Virus record (IMG/VR): IMGVR_UViG_3300009078_000003
Coordinates: 1-64,000 of that record
Source: a virus
Direction: 5' to 3' (one strand)
DNA: 64,000 nt
Made by a program: the position numbers and the translations under genes. The notes beneath the pieces are model-generated. The model had not been told where the DNA came from and did no database searches. It saw nothing but the letters and a program-made list of their open reading frames with translations. This document shows, one piece after another, positions 41,865 through 49,061 of the stretch (positions within the stretch are counted from its first letter, which is position 1; each line of letters begins with the position of its first letter).

Positions 41865-42928
41865 CGGGCACCGCCCGACGATTCCAGAACTCCGAGGCTG
41901 CACCCCAGCCCAGACTTGAGAATTACTTTAGCCGCATTGACGTCGCGGTCGTGTTGCGCCCCACAAGCGCCACATTTCCAAGTCCTTACAACAAGCCCGC
42001 TTAATCCAGTAGGTCCTGTTAAGGAACCACAAATTGAACAGGTCATGGTGGTGTATTTCGAATCAACCAAGACAACTTTTCTACTGTGCTGAGCACCCTT
42101 GTAGATAAGGAATTGTCTTAATTGAGAAATACCCGCGTCTGAAACCGACTTGCCAAATATTTTGGCTTGTCCACGCAGGTTATCGTTGGTGATGTAAATT
42201 TCTTTAAAGTTTTGAACTATTTGTCGAGAAACTTTATGGTTATAATCCTTCCGTCTACTTGAAATTCGTTCGTACAGTCTTGCAGCAAGTTTCTTTCTAC
42301 CACCGCGTTGTGCTTGAGCAAGTCGTTTTTGTCCTTTGACAAACTCCCTGCCGTTGGAAAACTTCTTACCAGTGGATAGTATGGCTAAGTCTTTGAATCC
42401 AGTGTCAATACCGACTGCTTCGTCAGTGTTTTCAACTGGAAAAATGTGGACTGTATCAATACAGATCTGACAATACCAACCCAAGGCGCGCTTAACTATG
42501 CGAGCTTGCTTGATTGAACCTTCCGGCAAGTCTTGTTTGTAGAAACGAACACTTTTTAATCCAGGCAGAGAAATTCTATTTTCGGAAATACGCTTTCCAT
42601 TTAGTGGGTCTGGAAAACAAATTGACCGCAGCTTGTTTCTAACGGACTTAAGTTTGGGTTGTTTAGAAACCTTCTTAAAACACCTCTCCCATGCATTATA
42701 AGCCTGAAGAATAGTAGCCTGTATTGTGTGAGAAGGAATGTCCAACTTTTTGGACACACCAGAGAGGCTGTTTTGGAAGGCTAACTTTCTGTGATAAATT
42801 TTGTCTTGCGCATCCAGCTCTATCTTTCGAGAAGCCCAATTATAAACACCAGTAAGACACCACAACCACTCGTTGAGTGTAGCTTCCTGTCTTTTTGTTG
42901 GTTTAAGTTTTAATTCTCTTACAAGCAT
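41861..42928 (-). CDS. tnpB: TnpB-like RNA-guided nuclease family protein, possibly catalytically dead
   Basis: 355 residues from the ATG with GGAAG upstream. RuvC-I Asp in AVGIDTGFKD (D175), zinc ribbon C297/C300 and C319/C322, RuvC-III in HDRDVNAA (D329). The RuvC-II strand reads IYITNDNL (247-251), with no Glu at the expected place. In the subgroup where that Glu is moved to an REWxC site, this protein has VRTWKC (T316). No tnpA-type gene is nearby. It lies in the late operon, minus strand, with its stop overlapping the next gene. Confidence 0.75.
   Translation of the reverse strand: MLVRELKLKPTKRQEATLNEWLWCLTGVYNWASRKIELDAQDKIYHRKLAFQNSLSGVSKKLDIPSHTIQATILQAYNAWERCFKKVSKQPKLKSVRNKLRSICFPDPLNGKRISENRISLPGLKSVRFYKQDLPEGSIKQARIVKRALGWYCQICIDTVHIFPVENTDEAVGIDTGFKDLAILSTGKKFSNGREFVKGQKRLAQAQRGGRKKLAARLYERISSRRKDYNHKVSRQIVQNFKEIYITNDNLRGQAKIFGKSVSDAGISQLRQFLIYKGAQHSRKVVLVDSKYTTMTCSICGSLTGPTGLSGLVVRTWKCGACGAQHDRDVNAAKVILKSGLGCSLGVLESSGGAR
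41864..41878 (-). promoter_or_regulatory. Hairpin at the TnpB stop/release-factor start
   Basis: TCGGGC/GCCCGA stem of 6 bp with a 3-nt loop covers the last TnpB codons and touches the release-factor ATG. It may be part of a 3' omega-RNA-type structure, or it may mask the start. Confidence 0.4.
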
Positions 42929-43064
42929 TTTTGTCACTTCCAAAATCACCCACCCAAAAACTAGACTACTTTCTATGGATAAAGAACCCCTCTGACCCCT
43001 AATATGCCTGGATAGAAATTGACAACAAACCTTGAGGCTACCGAGCCTGAGAAAACAAAGAACT

Positions 43065-43538
43065 TTAAGAGTAAGAAGTTTTCAAAAGTAAGTTATCAAA
43101 AATGCTAAGCATAAACCTGGGCTGATGGATTCCGGCAGTATTAAAGGGTGTAGTGGTTTCTGTCATATTGTCAGCAGGAGTTTTTACGGTATACTCGAAC
43201 CACCGGCCTGGTGTCTCACAAACACACATTCCCCAACAAGGAATGGGCCTCTCAGACACAGAGCTTTCTTCTCTCTCCAAGGAGGGTTCCTCTACCCTGC
43301 AGAGCTTCCGGTTCCTTTTTGCTGAAGCAGAGAAAAGAGAAGTTTCCAACTTTCGTATGGGGGAGGACATGTACCAGGTTTTATCCTTGAAAACCGCAGG
43401 TATTTGAAAGGTAGCCTGACTATCCCGGCCTGTACGGGGGGATAACTCGGCAGGAATAAATATGGTATTGCTCTTGACAACATGGGTATCATGCTGTATT
43501 ATATGCACATTGGCATATATACTGCTATTTTTCAACAT
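43065..43538 (-). CDS. Unknown protein between TerL and tnpB
   Basis: 157 residues from the ATG at 43538 (a GTG start 9 nt upstream is the alternative). Codon use matches the late operon. Visible segments include KSNTIFIPAELSP, FQIPAVFKDKTWYMS, a Cys pair (CWGMCVCE) and GRWFEYTVKTPADNMT. It looks like a secreted or virion-bound beta protein but has no family I recognise. Its 5' end overlaps the candidate small RNA on the opposite strand. Confidence 0.5.
   Translation of the reverse strand: MLKNSSIYANVHIIQHDTHVVKSNTIFIPAELSPRTGRDSQATFQIPAVFKDKTWYMSSPIRKLETSLFSASAKRNRKLCRVEEPSLEREESSVSERPIPCWGMCVCETPGRWFEYTVKTPADNMTETTTPFNTAGIHQPRFMLSIFDNLLLKTSYS
43474..43502 (+). promoter_or_regulatory. Sigma70-like promoter on the plus strand
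   Basis: TTGACA (43474-43479), 17-nt spacer, TATTAT (43497-43502). It points away from the surrounding minus-strand genes and leads 90 nt later into a plus-strand terminator, which suggests a short RNA. Confidence 0.6.
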
Positions 43539-43629
43539 GCTCTGCACCCAACAGAGTTGTTGCCAGCCGGGTCAGCTGGTGACAGAAACCGTGGCCAGGA
43601 TGAGAAATCGTCCTGGCTATTTTTGTTTT
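43509..43629 (+). ncRNA. Candidate small RNA of about 120 nt, antisense to the orphan gene start
   Basis: It is bounded by a strong promoter and a Rho-independent terminator. Three hairpins in a row are visible: CAACA/TGTTG (43549-43562), CCAGC/GCTGG (43563-43579) and the terminator stem. No ribosome site is present. The first 30 nt are antisense to the start of the 43065-43538 gene and to its upstream region. Function unknown. Confidence 0.5.
43594..43629 (+). terminator. Rho-independent terminator of the small RNA
   Basis: 7-bp perfect stem GCCAGGA/TCCTGGC with a 10-nt loop, followed by TATTTTTGTTTT on the plus strand. There is no T run on the minus side, so it is oriented plus. Confidence 0.75.
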
Positions 43630-43742
43630 GGGGACCCTGCCCAAAACAAGCCTGTTTTTATTCTTACAAAAAGAATCCATAAAGAGTTATTTATTACATT
43701 TTAATTTAAAAAACAAGCATATTTTCTTAAAAAATATCCTGA

Positions 43743-45578
43743 TTAATATTTACCATAGACCGGCTCCCTGAAGAATTCCCCGAAGACCATATTGGAGGAT
43801 CTTGGTCTGAAGTTCTCCACAGTAAAGTTCTTCCCACTCCAGACCCCCCATCCCAGTGCAAAGACAGAGTCATCCTGTATCCCATACTTTTCATGTTTGT
43901 TCGGGGAACCATAGGTGCCCTTCCTGGGGTTGTAGTCGAAGTTCAGCACTTCTTCCTTGAGGATATCCCTTCCCCTGACTCCCGGCACCTTGATCTGGGG
44001 GACTTTGATCATCCCACCTTTATAAAGCTGGTACAGTTCTGTGAACGCTTCTTTCTGCCTGTTCGTGGTCGGGTTTATCGGGATAAATAAAATCTCATTA
44101 TCTTCGCACCAGGTTGCCAGATCCCACAAACCCCACCGCTCTCCGCCGACCACGTCTATGCCGTCATATTCCGAGTGCACGCAGGACAGCTCCAGCTTTA
44201 TGTCTTCCATCCCGGCTGAGGCTATGTGTGCCAGGTGGAGGATAAAGTAAACATAACTGTGCACACCAAGGTTAAGCATCATTGAAGGGTCAGACCTGCT
44301 GCCAGGCAGACCCTTGGCCATAGCAACAAGAATAGTCCTTGCTCCGGAAACTCTTTTCAATGGATCACTCCGGTCCAGGCCAACCAGGATCGCCCAGTCA
44401 GTGTCATACAACCTGGTAAGCGCTTCCAGCTCCTGCTTGGTAGCCATCCTGGGGGTTTCTCCATCGCACAACTGATAAACATCGCTTACTTTCCTCAAAG
44501 GAGTAGTAGCTGCCCTGATTCTGCCTTCCAGATCCTCTATGGCCATGGACTTGCCCCTTCTTTTAAGATCCAGGTTCCGGAGCCGGGCAATGGTGTTCTT
44601 GCTCTTTACATAAGTTTTGAGTGCATTGATAACAGCTCCCTGCATCCCGAGGCTTTTGTCATACCCGATAATATTGGAAGCCAGGACCAGCTCCGGCTCT
44701 ATCAGGTGGTGGGAGCCGGCAGACCATGTATTCCTGAAATACTGGTTGAACTCCTGAGCGGGGAACTTGGCCTGGTAAGAGTCAAGCTGCTGCTGTGTCA
44801 TAGCCGGGTGCCAGAAATCCCGGTAGTCTGCCTCGGGGGAAGACCTGTGAGAGAAGAACAGGGTCGGGTCTTTCTTCTCCAGCCATAACTTGTACAATCG
44901 AAACAGGATATGTTCCTTGCCGGAGACAGTGGTGTCTATAATTCCAAGGGCATTGGGAATATTCCGGATGCTCCCGTCCAGCTGGTAAAAGAACTTGGGG
45001 TTCTTGAGATCGAATATTTCAGAAAACGTATACCCGGTGATGTTGGACACAATTCCAGAGAAAGAAGATATGGACCGGATAGTGCTTTTGACAATGCCAT
45101 CCTGATCCCTGAGCCGGATTTCCTTCTCCTGGATATTTTTCCTTCCGGTGATCCTCAGCAGTTTGGGGGAATTAAGAATAATATCCCTCATAATGTCAAA
45201 GTGGACAAACTTAACCTGGTCCCTTGAATTAGCCCCGAGGGCAATCAGCTGTGCAGGGAAGTTATAAAACTTCCACAGCTGGACAAGGCAGGTAAGGAGA
45301 GATTTCCCTTCACCCCGTTCCCAGCAGAAAACTATCAACCGATGATTAAACTGACCGATCTCGTTAACCGCCAGGGCCTCCCTGACAACCGTGCACATAT
45401 TATCCCAGAAACTCTTCGGAGACCTGAGAGTTTCCGGATCAGGCCAATCCGGCAGATCTGATATGGGAGTCCAGACCGGGAGGACACTGTTACGGGTATA
45501 GACTGGTATGCAGACCTCATTCCGGCACCATTTGACAAACCCCTCCCCGCCAAACCGATACTCCTCTATTTTGCCCAT
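43743..45578 (-). CDS. Terminase large subunit
   Basis: 611 residues. ATPase Walker A CWERGEGKS (residues 85-93) and a nuclease-type acidic strand AILVGLDRSDP (about 390-400). A long insertion (SAGSHHLIEPELV through EELARLY-like helices) is present. It lies next to the putative small subunit with a 13-nt overlap. It packages DNA at the portal and is a distant member of the family, so cleavage type (cos or pac) cannot be told. Confidence 0.82.
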   Translation of the reverse strand: MGKIEEYRFGGEGFVKWCRNEVCIPVYTRNSVLPVWTPISDLPDWPDPETLRSPKSFWDNMCTVVREALAVNEIGQFNHRLIVFCWERGEGKSLLTCLVQLWKFYNFPAQLIALGANSRDQVKFVHFDIMRDIILNSPKLLRITGRKNIQEKEIRLRDQDGIVKSTIRSISSFSGIVSNITGYTFSEIFDLKNPKFFYQLDGSIRNIPNALGIIDTTVSGKEHILFRLYKLWLEKKDPTLFFSHRSSPEADYRDFWHPAMTQQQLDSYQAKFPAQEFNQYFRNTWSAGSHHLIEPELVLASNIIGYDKSLGMQGAVINALKTYVKSKNTIARLRNLDLKRRGKSMAIEDLEGRIRAATTPLRKVSDVYQLCDGETPRMATKQELEALTRLYDTDWAILVGLDRSDPLKRVSGARTILVAMAKGLPGSRSDPSMMLNLGVHSYVYFILHLAHIASAGMEDIKLELSCVHSEYDGIDVVGGERWGLWDLATWCEDNEILFIPINPTTNRQKEAFTELYQLYKGGMIKVPQIKVPGVRGRDILKEEVLNFDYNPRKGTYGSPNKHEKYGIQDDSVFALGWGVWSGKNFTVENFRPRSSNMVFGEFFREPVYGKY

Positions 45579-46117
45579 TTCCCACCCTTGACAAGACGGC
45601 TGACTCCAGGAGGCCGGCCCCTCCTCTTCTGCAGGGGCCTATCCACTGCAACCACCTCCTCAGGTATATCACCAGCAGCCCCGGCCTTTTCCATAAGCCG
45701 GTAATAATCCCCGGCATCACTGCCAGGAGTTTCCCGCTTTCCGCTGGCCTTTCTGGGAAGGGTCCTCAAAACCGCCTCAATGGAACGTAAGACCTCCCGC
45801 ACCTCCCGGCCATGGGCAGAAGACTCATCCTTCATAAACTTCATCTTGGCAAGAAACAACTGGTTAAACAGGGGACAGAGCATAGTCCCGATCTTGAGCT
45901 GGGTAAGGCTGTCCCTGGACAAGGACCTTGTCAGCATGATCACAACCGACCGGATATATGTTTTCCTGAACCCACACTTCCCTACCTTGGGAAACAGACA
46001 CTTATCATAAATTATGCACTTCTTCCCGGTACACTCAGGAACCCCTTCCCACAGAATCTGAACACCCCCGTAAGTATGACAGGGAGTTCCCATAAGCATG
46101 TTCTTTCTTCTATCCAT
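45566..46117 (-). CDS. Putative small terminase or Cys-rich packaging protein
   Basis: 183 residues. Six Cys in the first 60 residues (CTGKKCIIYDKC, FPKVGKCGF) suggest a metal site, and a basic AT-hook-like C-terminus (KRRGRPPG) could bind DNA. GAGGGG precedes the ATG. It directly precedes TerL, the place of a small terminase, but the usual HTH is not obvious. Function by position. Confidence 0.5.
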   Translation of the reverse strand: MDRRKNMLMGTPCHTYGGVQILWEGVPECTGKKCIIYDKCLFPKVGKCGFRKTYIRSVVIMLTRSLSRDSLTQLKIGTMLCPLFNQLFLAKMKFMKDESSAHGREVREVLRSIEAVLRTLPRKASGKRETPGSDAGDYYRLMEKAGAAGDIPEEVVAVDRPLQKRRGRPPGVSRLVKGGKWAK

Positions 46118-46421
46118 AACCCCTCATTCCGGTACTCTTTTTCCTGAACTTCTCTACCCCCTTAATCTGCAGGATACCTTTTCGCACAGTAGCAGGATCC
46201 ATATCAGCTATATCACACCAGAAAGAAAAATCCTTACTGAACCGATCTGCAAATATCCAGTTCTCCGCTTTGCTCCTTATATCAGCATTCCTGCGGATAA
46301 GGTCCTTAACCGCCCCGGCAATAACAGCAACAGCCAGCTTCTGACACTGTCTTACATTATCCTGCATAGTTTCAGTATAGAGATGCTGGTCCCCCTGTGC
46401 AAGTCTTTTTGCACAATTCAC
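46110..46421 (-). CDS. Small helical protein at the head of the late operon
   Basis: 103 residues if read from a GTG at 46421, which has no clear ribosome site; an ATG at 46367 is the alternative. The core WIFADRFSKDFSFWCDIADM followed by DPATVRKGIL resembles a motif I recall in small phage proteins near terminase genes. It could be a terminase cofactor or transcription regulator. It overlaps the next gene by 8 nt. The 16-bp inverted repeat covers its start. Confidence 0.45.
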   Translation of the reverse strand: MNCAKRLAQGDQHLYTETMQDNVRQCQKLAVAVIAGAVKDLIRRNADIRSKAENWIFADRFSKDFSFWCDIADMDPATVRKGILQIKGVEKFRKKSTGMRGYG

Positions 46422-46460
46422 TAGTAAAACTTTATAAACAGGGTGTTTTACTAGTGAATT
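46415..46460. repeat. 16-bp perfect inverted repeat around CTAG
   Basis: AATTCACTAGTAAAAC (46415-46430) and its exact complement (46445-46460) are separated by 14 nt. It lies at the start of the late operon and shares the CTAGTRAAT box with two copies at 46536 and 46586. Possible protein-binding site. Confidence 0.75.
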
Positions 46461-46727
46461 CTATCTGAAAATTCAGAATTATGAGTAGGCCCCCCTGTCT
46501 GAATCTGAGGGAAAAGCCCCATAGTAGATTTCCCCCTAGTGAATCCTGTCTAAAAAATCCGCAAAAATAAATGTGGAGAAAACCCCTAGTAAATCCCATC
46601 TAAAAAATCCGCAAAAACAATTGTGGTTGCGTCCCCTCCCGTTTAAAAAAAGGGTAGGTGTAAAAAAATAACTGGTATGGGGATCGCACATTGTAGGAAA
46701 CATACCACAAAGGGAGGTATCAATTAT
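46422..46727. other. Intergenic region between the divergent operons, left part
   Basis: No gene. It holds the 16-bp inverted repeat, two CTAGTRAAT-containing tandem units and, near 46674-46706, GGTATG and CATACC half-sites separated by 21 nt, like the palindromes near 49650. A 15-nt motif (AAAAAAAGGGTAGGT, 46645-46659) recurs at 49732-49746. It is probably where late and early promoters meet. Confidence 0.5.
46533..46632. repeat. Two 50-bp tandem repeats with CTAGTRAAT boxes
   Basis: Units 46533-46582 and 46583-46632 share CCCCTAGT, TCTAAAAAATCCGCAAAAA and TGTGG blocks. On the minus strand each begins TTTTTGCGGATTTTTT. Candidate pac, origin or regulatory iterons near terminase genes. Confidence 0.7.
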
Positions 46728-46820
46728 ATGTCAGTAGAATTCGGTTTGTTGGTCCTGATTAGCTTTTGTCTTGGAGTGCTTCTCTTAATCGTATGGCATA
46801 CTGCCAAGGCAATGCCATGA
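46728..46820 (+). CDS. Small single-pass membrane protein
   Basis: 30 residues with one hydrophobic segment (FGLLVLISFCLGVLLLIVW). GGGAGG lies 8 nt upstream. The next gene's ATG overlaps the stop (ATGA). It may be a membrane-acting phage factor or a holin-like peptide. It is short and has no database-type signature. Confidence 0.6.
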   Translation: MSVEFGLLVLISFCLGVLLLIVWHTAKAMP

Positions 46821-47011
46821 GTAGCAGCACGGTTACATACTATCGGTGGATTGAGGCCATGCGCAAGCGGGTAGCTACCTTAACGCTTACATACAAGGAC
46901 ATGGCACAATTAGAAGAGATATCAAGGTCCAAAAAGCACAAATTTCAGATACCGGCGGATTATGTTCGAGCTGCTGTTATTTGCAGCAATACGCTTAGTG
47001 GATTGCGATAG
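46817..47011 (+). CDS. Small unknown protein
   Basis: 64 residues, starting at the ATG that overlaps the stop of the membrane peptide gene (translational coupling). It is basic and helical (YYRWIEAMRKRVATLTL, DMAQLEEISRSKKHKFQIP). Followed by the hairpin-rich region. Not recognised. Confidence 0.55.
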   Translation: MSSSTVTYYRWIEAMRKRVATLTLTYKDMAQLEEISRSKKHKFQIPADYVRAAVICSNTLSGLR

Positions 47012-47593
47012 TATCTATATATGTTAGTATGCAGTGTATTGTTGTACTGCATACAATAGATATATAAATACATACCTACATTGATATCCTATCAATATCA
47101 ATAGTAGTAAGCTTGTACATGCTTGACAATCGTATATATCCGATTGTCAGTGCTTTGATTACAAGCTGCTGATAGCAAGTGCAAACAGAATGCAGCAATC
47201 AACGCTTGCTATAATAACACAATGTTGATTAACTCATTAACCATATTAATTAGATAATGAGTTATGTTTGTTGTATAGTTTAGTTGTTAGATATAGTGCT
47301 ATTGCAGCTTAATACTGACATATAGGTTATATTATAGATATCAATAGATATCGTGTTGCTATTGATTGCCAATATAGTTTATATGTATCCAGCTATAACT
47401 AATAACTTATCATTCTATGTGACACATGTAACTGCTAATTAATAGCTTATGTTTAAAATAAGTTTGTATCTCTTCATCCAATAAGAGGCTGGTTATATAT
47501 ATCAATACATATATGTTTGATAAACATGTAGTATTGCTTTATATAGGGCATTATCACTGTATCGTAATAAGAGATACAATAGTTTAGTGAGCT
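47012..47593. repeat. Hairpin-dense AT-rich noncoding region
   Basis: No gene. Perfect or near-perfect inverted repeats follow each other. At 47012-47062 arms TATCTAT and GTATGCAGT are nested. At 47110-47166 TGACAATCG pairs with CGATTGTCA inside AGCTTGT/ACAAGCT. At 47174-47210 the arms are AGCAAG/CTTGCT, and at 47230-47264 they are 10 bp (TAACTCATTA). At 47503-47535 CAATAC/GTATTG has an inner ATGTTT/AAACAT, and at 47576-47599 there is ACAATAG/CTATTGT. Base composition is much more AT-rich than around it. Confidence 0.75.
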
Positions 47594-47627
47594 ATTGTTT
47601 ATGTGCTCTATTGTATAGACGTTTAGC
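47594..47627. repeat. 34-bp inverted repeat, left arm
   Basis: Matches the reverse complement of 48031-48064 at 33 of 34 positions. The arms flank 403 bp containing a tandem repeat tract and one gene, as in a miniature mobile element. There is no transposase inside. Confidence 0.8.
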
Positions 47628-47746
47628 TTGACCTTGGCCTTGGCTTGGCCTTATGGCTTGGCCTTATGGCTTGGCCTTGGCTTGGCCTTATGGCTTGGCC
47701 TTGGCTTGGCCTTGGCTTGGCCTTATGGCTTGGCCTTGGCCTTAAC
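47625..47746. repeat. Short tandem repeat tract (GCTTGGCCTT units)
   Basis: About ten units of 10-12 bp made of GGCTTGGCCTT with or without AT, unlike anything else in the window. It sits between the left inverted-repeat arm and the small gene. It could form hairpins (TTGGCC/GGCCAA) or vary in copy number by slippage. Confidence 0.8.
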
Positions 47747-47773
47747 GTCCAACAATATAGGAGTATATATATC

Positions 47774-48019
47774 ATGGCAAGTAAAAGGATAAAGATCCAA
47801 TACGTAACGAAGGAAGTAGCTGTTAATCCAACTGCATTAAGCAATGGTAATTCCACTTTTACTATAGATAATGACGGGAATTATACAATGTCGGGGAATA
47901 TCAATTCACCAGTAAGACCATCTAATTCAGGGAAGAGTCTGCTGGTAGCTACAAAAAATTGCCCGTATGAACATAAGGGAATTGCCTACCGAATCAACTG
48001 GAATTTCTCTAAAGTATAG
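47774..48019 (+). CDS. Cargo gene of the inverted-repeat cassette, unknown protein
   Basis: 81 residues, MASKRIKIQYVTKEV onward, beta-rich (TFTIDNDGNYTMSGNI). The ATG has TAGGAG upstream. An in-frame extension through the tandem tract would add a hydrophobic repeat peptide, but it lacks a ribosome site. It is the only gene between the 34-bp arms. Not recognised. Confidence 0.55.
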   Translation: MASKRIKIQYVTKEVAVNPTALSNGNSTFTIDNDGNYTMSGNINSPVRPSNSGKSLLVATKNCPYEHKGIAYRINWNFSKV

Positions 48020-48030
48020 CTTTTAACATT

Positions 48031-48064
48031 GCTAAACGTCTATACAGTAGAGCACATAAACAAT
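48031..48064. repeat. 34-bp inverted repeat, right arm
   Basis: Complement of 47594-47627 with one mismatch. It begins 11 nt after the stop of the cassette gene. Confidence 0.8.
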
Positions 48065-48190
48065 TAGTATTCAGTTACTGAATATTATACTGCATGTGAT
48101 ATATATCACAATACATAATAGATCAGTTAACATATCAGTAACTGTATACTCATCCACATGCGCAAGATGTGAGTATGGCGTACTATGAGG
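48065..48190. repeat. Palindrome cluster to the right of the cassette
   Basis: No gene. Palindromes include ATTCAGT-T-ACTGAAT, GTGATATATATCAC and CAGTTA/TAACTG (9-nt loop). They continue the hairpin-rich character of the left flank. Confidence 0.65.
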
Positions 48191-48192
48191 GA

Positions 48193-48633
48193 TAAACAAT
48201 CAGGGCAAGCCCCACTTGCCTAAGACCAGGAGCCCTTATCCATAGAGGACCAGACCCACCTTGTAAGAGTGGACAGGTAGGTAAAGACCCTAAAGGCCAA
48301 AAGGGACAGGTAGGTCAGCGCCCTAAAAGCCAAAAGGGAAAATCAGGCTCGAAAGGAGGTGATCCGAAAGGGCGTAGTAGGCCAAGACCCGGACAGGCCG
48401 AAAGGGCGTAGTAGGACAGGAATCTGAACCGCCCTGATGGACAGGTAGGCTCTGTGGACAGGACTATTGTGGGGATAGATCCGTCCACAGCGAACCCTGG
48501 ATTGGAGTATAGACAGGACTTTAGACAGCCCTGATTGGCGCTTAGACAGGCCCTGGGGAAGCCCCGATTGCGGGCTGGGACAGGCCCTGTGGAGGCCCTG
48601 ATTGGGACATAGACAGAAACTTAGGAGACAGAG
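48193..48633. repeat. Degenerate GACAGG repeat region, noncoding
   Basis: No start codon-led gene. About a dozen GACAG(G) copies, two copies of CCGAAAGGGCGTAGTAGG, and three to four degenerate units of about 34 nt (GACAGGCCCTG..GATTG) near 48500-48610. An 8-bp stem CTGTGGAC/GTCCACAG is also seen. A stretch reads Gly/Lys/Gln-rich in one frame but lacks a start. Confidence 0.6.
48351..48365 (+). other. 15-nt exact complement of the 16S rRNA 3' end
   Basis: GAAAGGAGGTGATCC is the reverse complement of the 16S 3' terminus (GGATCACCTCCTTTC, Firmicutes-type), including the full anti-Shine-Dalgarno core. It is not followed by a start codon and lies in a noncoding repeat region. Confidence 0.6.
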
Positions 48634-48849
48634 ATGATAGAGTTCCCGACAACATGCCAGAATTGTGGAAAGACCTTCCCTGGCAAAGAAGGGTTCTGCA
48701 CAAGGGCAGGAAAGTACTTCTGTAGTCAGGAGTGCCTTAAGGCAGGCGATCCTGATGCCCTACAGAAGGAAGAGCATTACAAGTACACACAGGTGATGGC
48801 TGACAAGATCAGAAAAGCCCGCCGTTACAGGATAGGAGAGACAAGATGA
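48634..48849 (+). CDS. Small zinc-finger protein (TRASH/MYM-like)
   Basis: 71 residues. CQNCGKTF then GFCTRAG and YFCSQECL form a Cys-rich finger of the C-x2-C...C...C-x3-C type. The C-terminus is basic and helical. The start has GGAGACAGAG upstream. It overlaps the next gene by 4 nt. Probably binds nucleic acid or protein; role unknown. Confidence 0.62.
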   Translation: MIEFPTTCQNCGKTFPGKEGFCTRAGKYFCSQECLKAGDPDALQKEEHYKYTQVMADKIRKARRYRIGETR

Positions 48850-49058
48850 CAAACAACAGCAACCGAATATTTGCAATCCCCTGTAAGAAACATTACAGGG
48901 ATCTGGGGTTTGGAATTGCCCAGTTGAAGACTCAGCCAGGGCAGATAGCAGAAGTTCACCCGATAGTGAATAATAAGACACAGCTATACACTATCCCAGC
49001 CAGGAGAACCTGGGAAGAGGCTGATGACCGAATCCTGTGGGAGCCTATAGGAGAATAA
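48846..49058 (+). CDS. Small unknown protein
   Basis: 70 residues, ATG overlapping the upstream stop. It contains RIFAIPCKKHYRDLGFG and YTIPARRTWEEADDRI. Not recognised. Confidence 0.55.
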   Translation: MTNNSNRIFAIPCKKHYRDLGFGIAQLKTQPGQIAEVHPIVNNKTQLYTIPARRTWEEADDRILWEPIGE

Positions 49059-49061
49059 TCC

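Noticed and set aside
43482-43682. 66-codon plus-strand frame through the small RNA
   Set aside because: No ribosome site; the frame passes through the terminator.
47123-47152. TTGACA as a -35 box
   Set aside because: It is one arm of a hairpin and no -10 box lies at proper spacing.
47645-47773. N-terminal extension of the cassette gene through the tandem tract (hydrophobic WLGLMAWPWLG repeats)
   Set aside because: No ribosome site; the ATG at 47774 has TAGGAG. Kept as an alternative only.
47012-48190. CRISPR array
   Set aside because: The hairpins differ in sequence and spacing, with no constant repeat and no cas genes.
48193-48405. Gly/Lys/Gln-rich frame resembling a collagen-like repeat
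   Set aside because: No ATG, GTG or TTG start and no ribosome site; short, and better explained by GACAGG DNA repeats.
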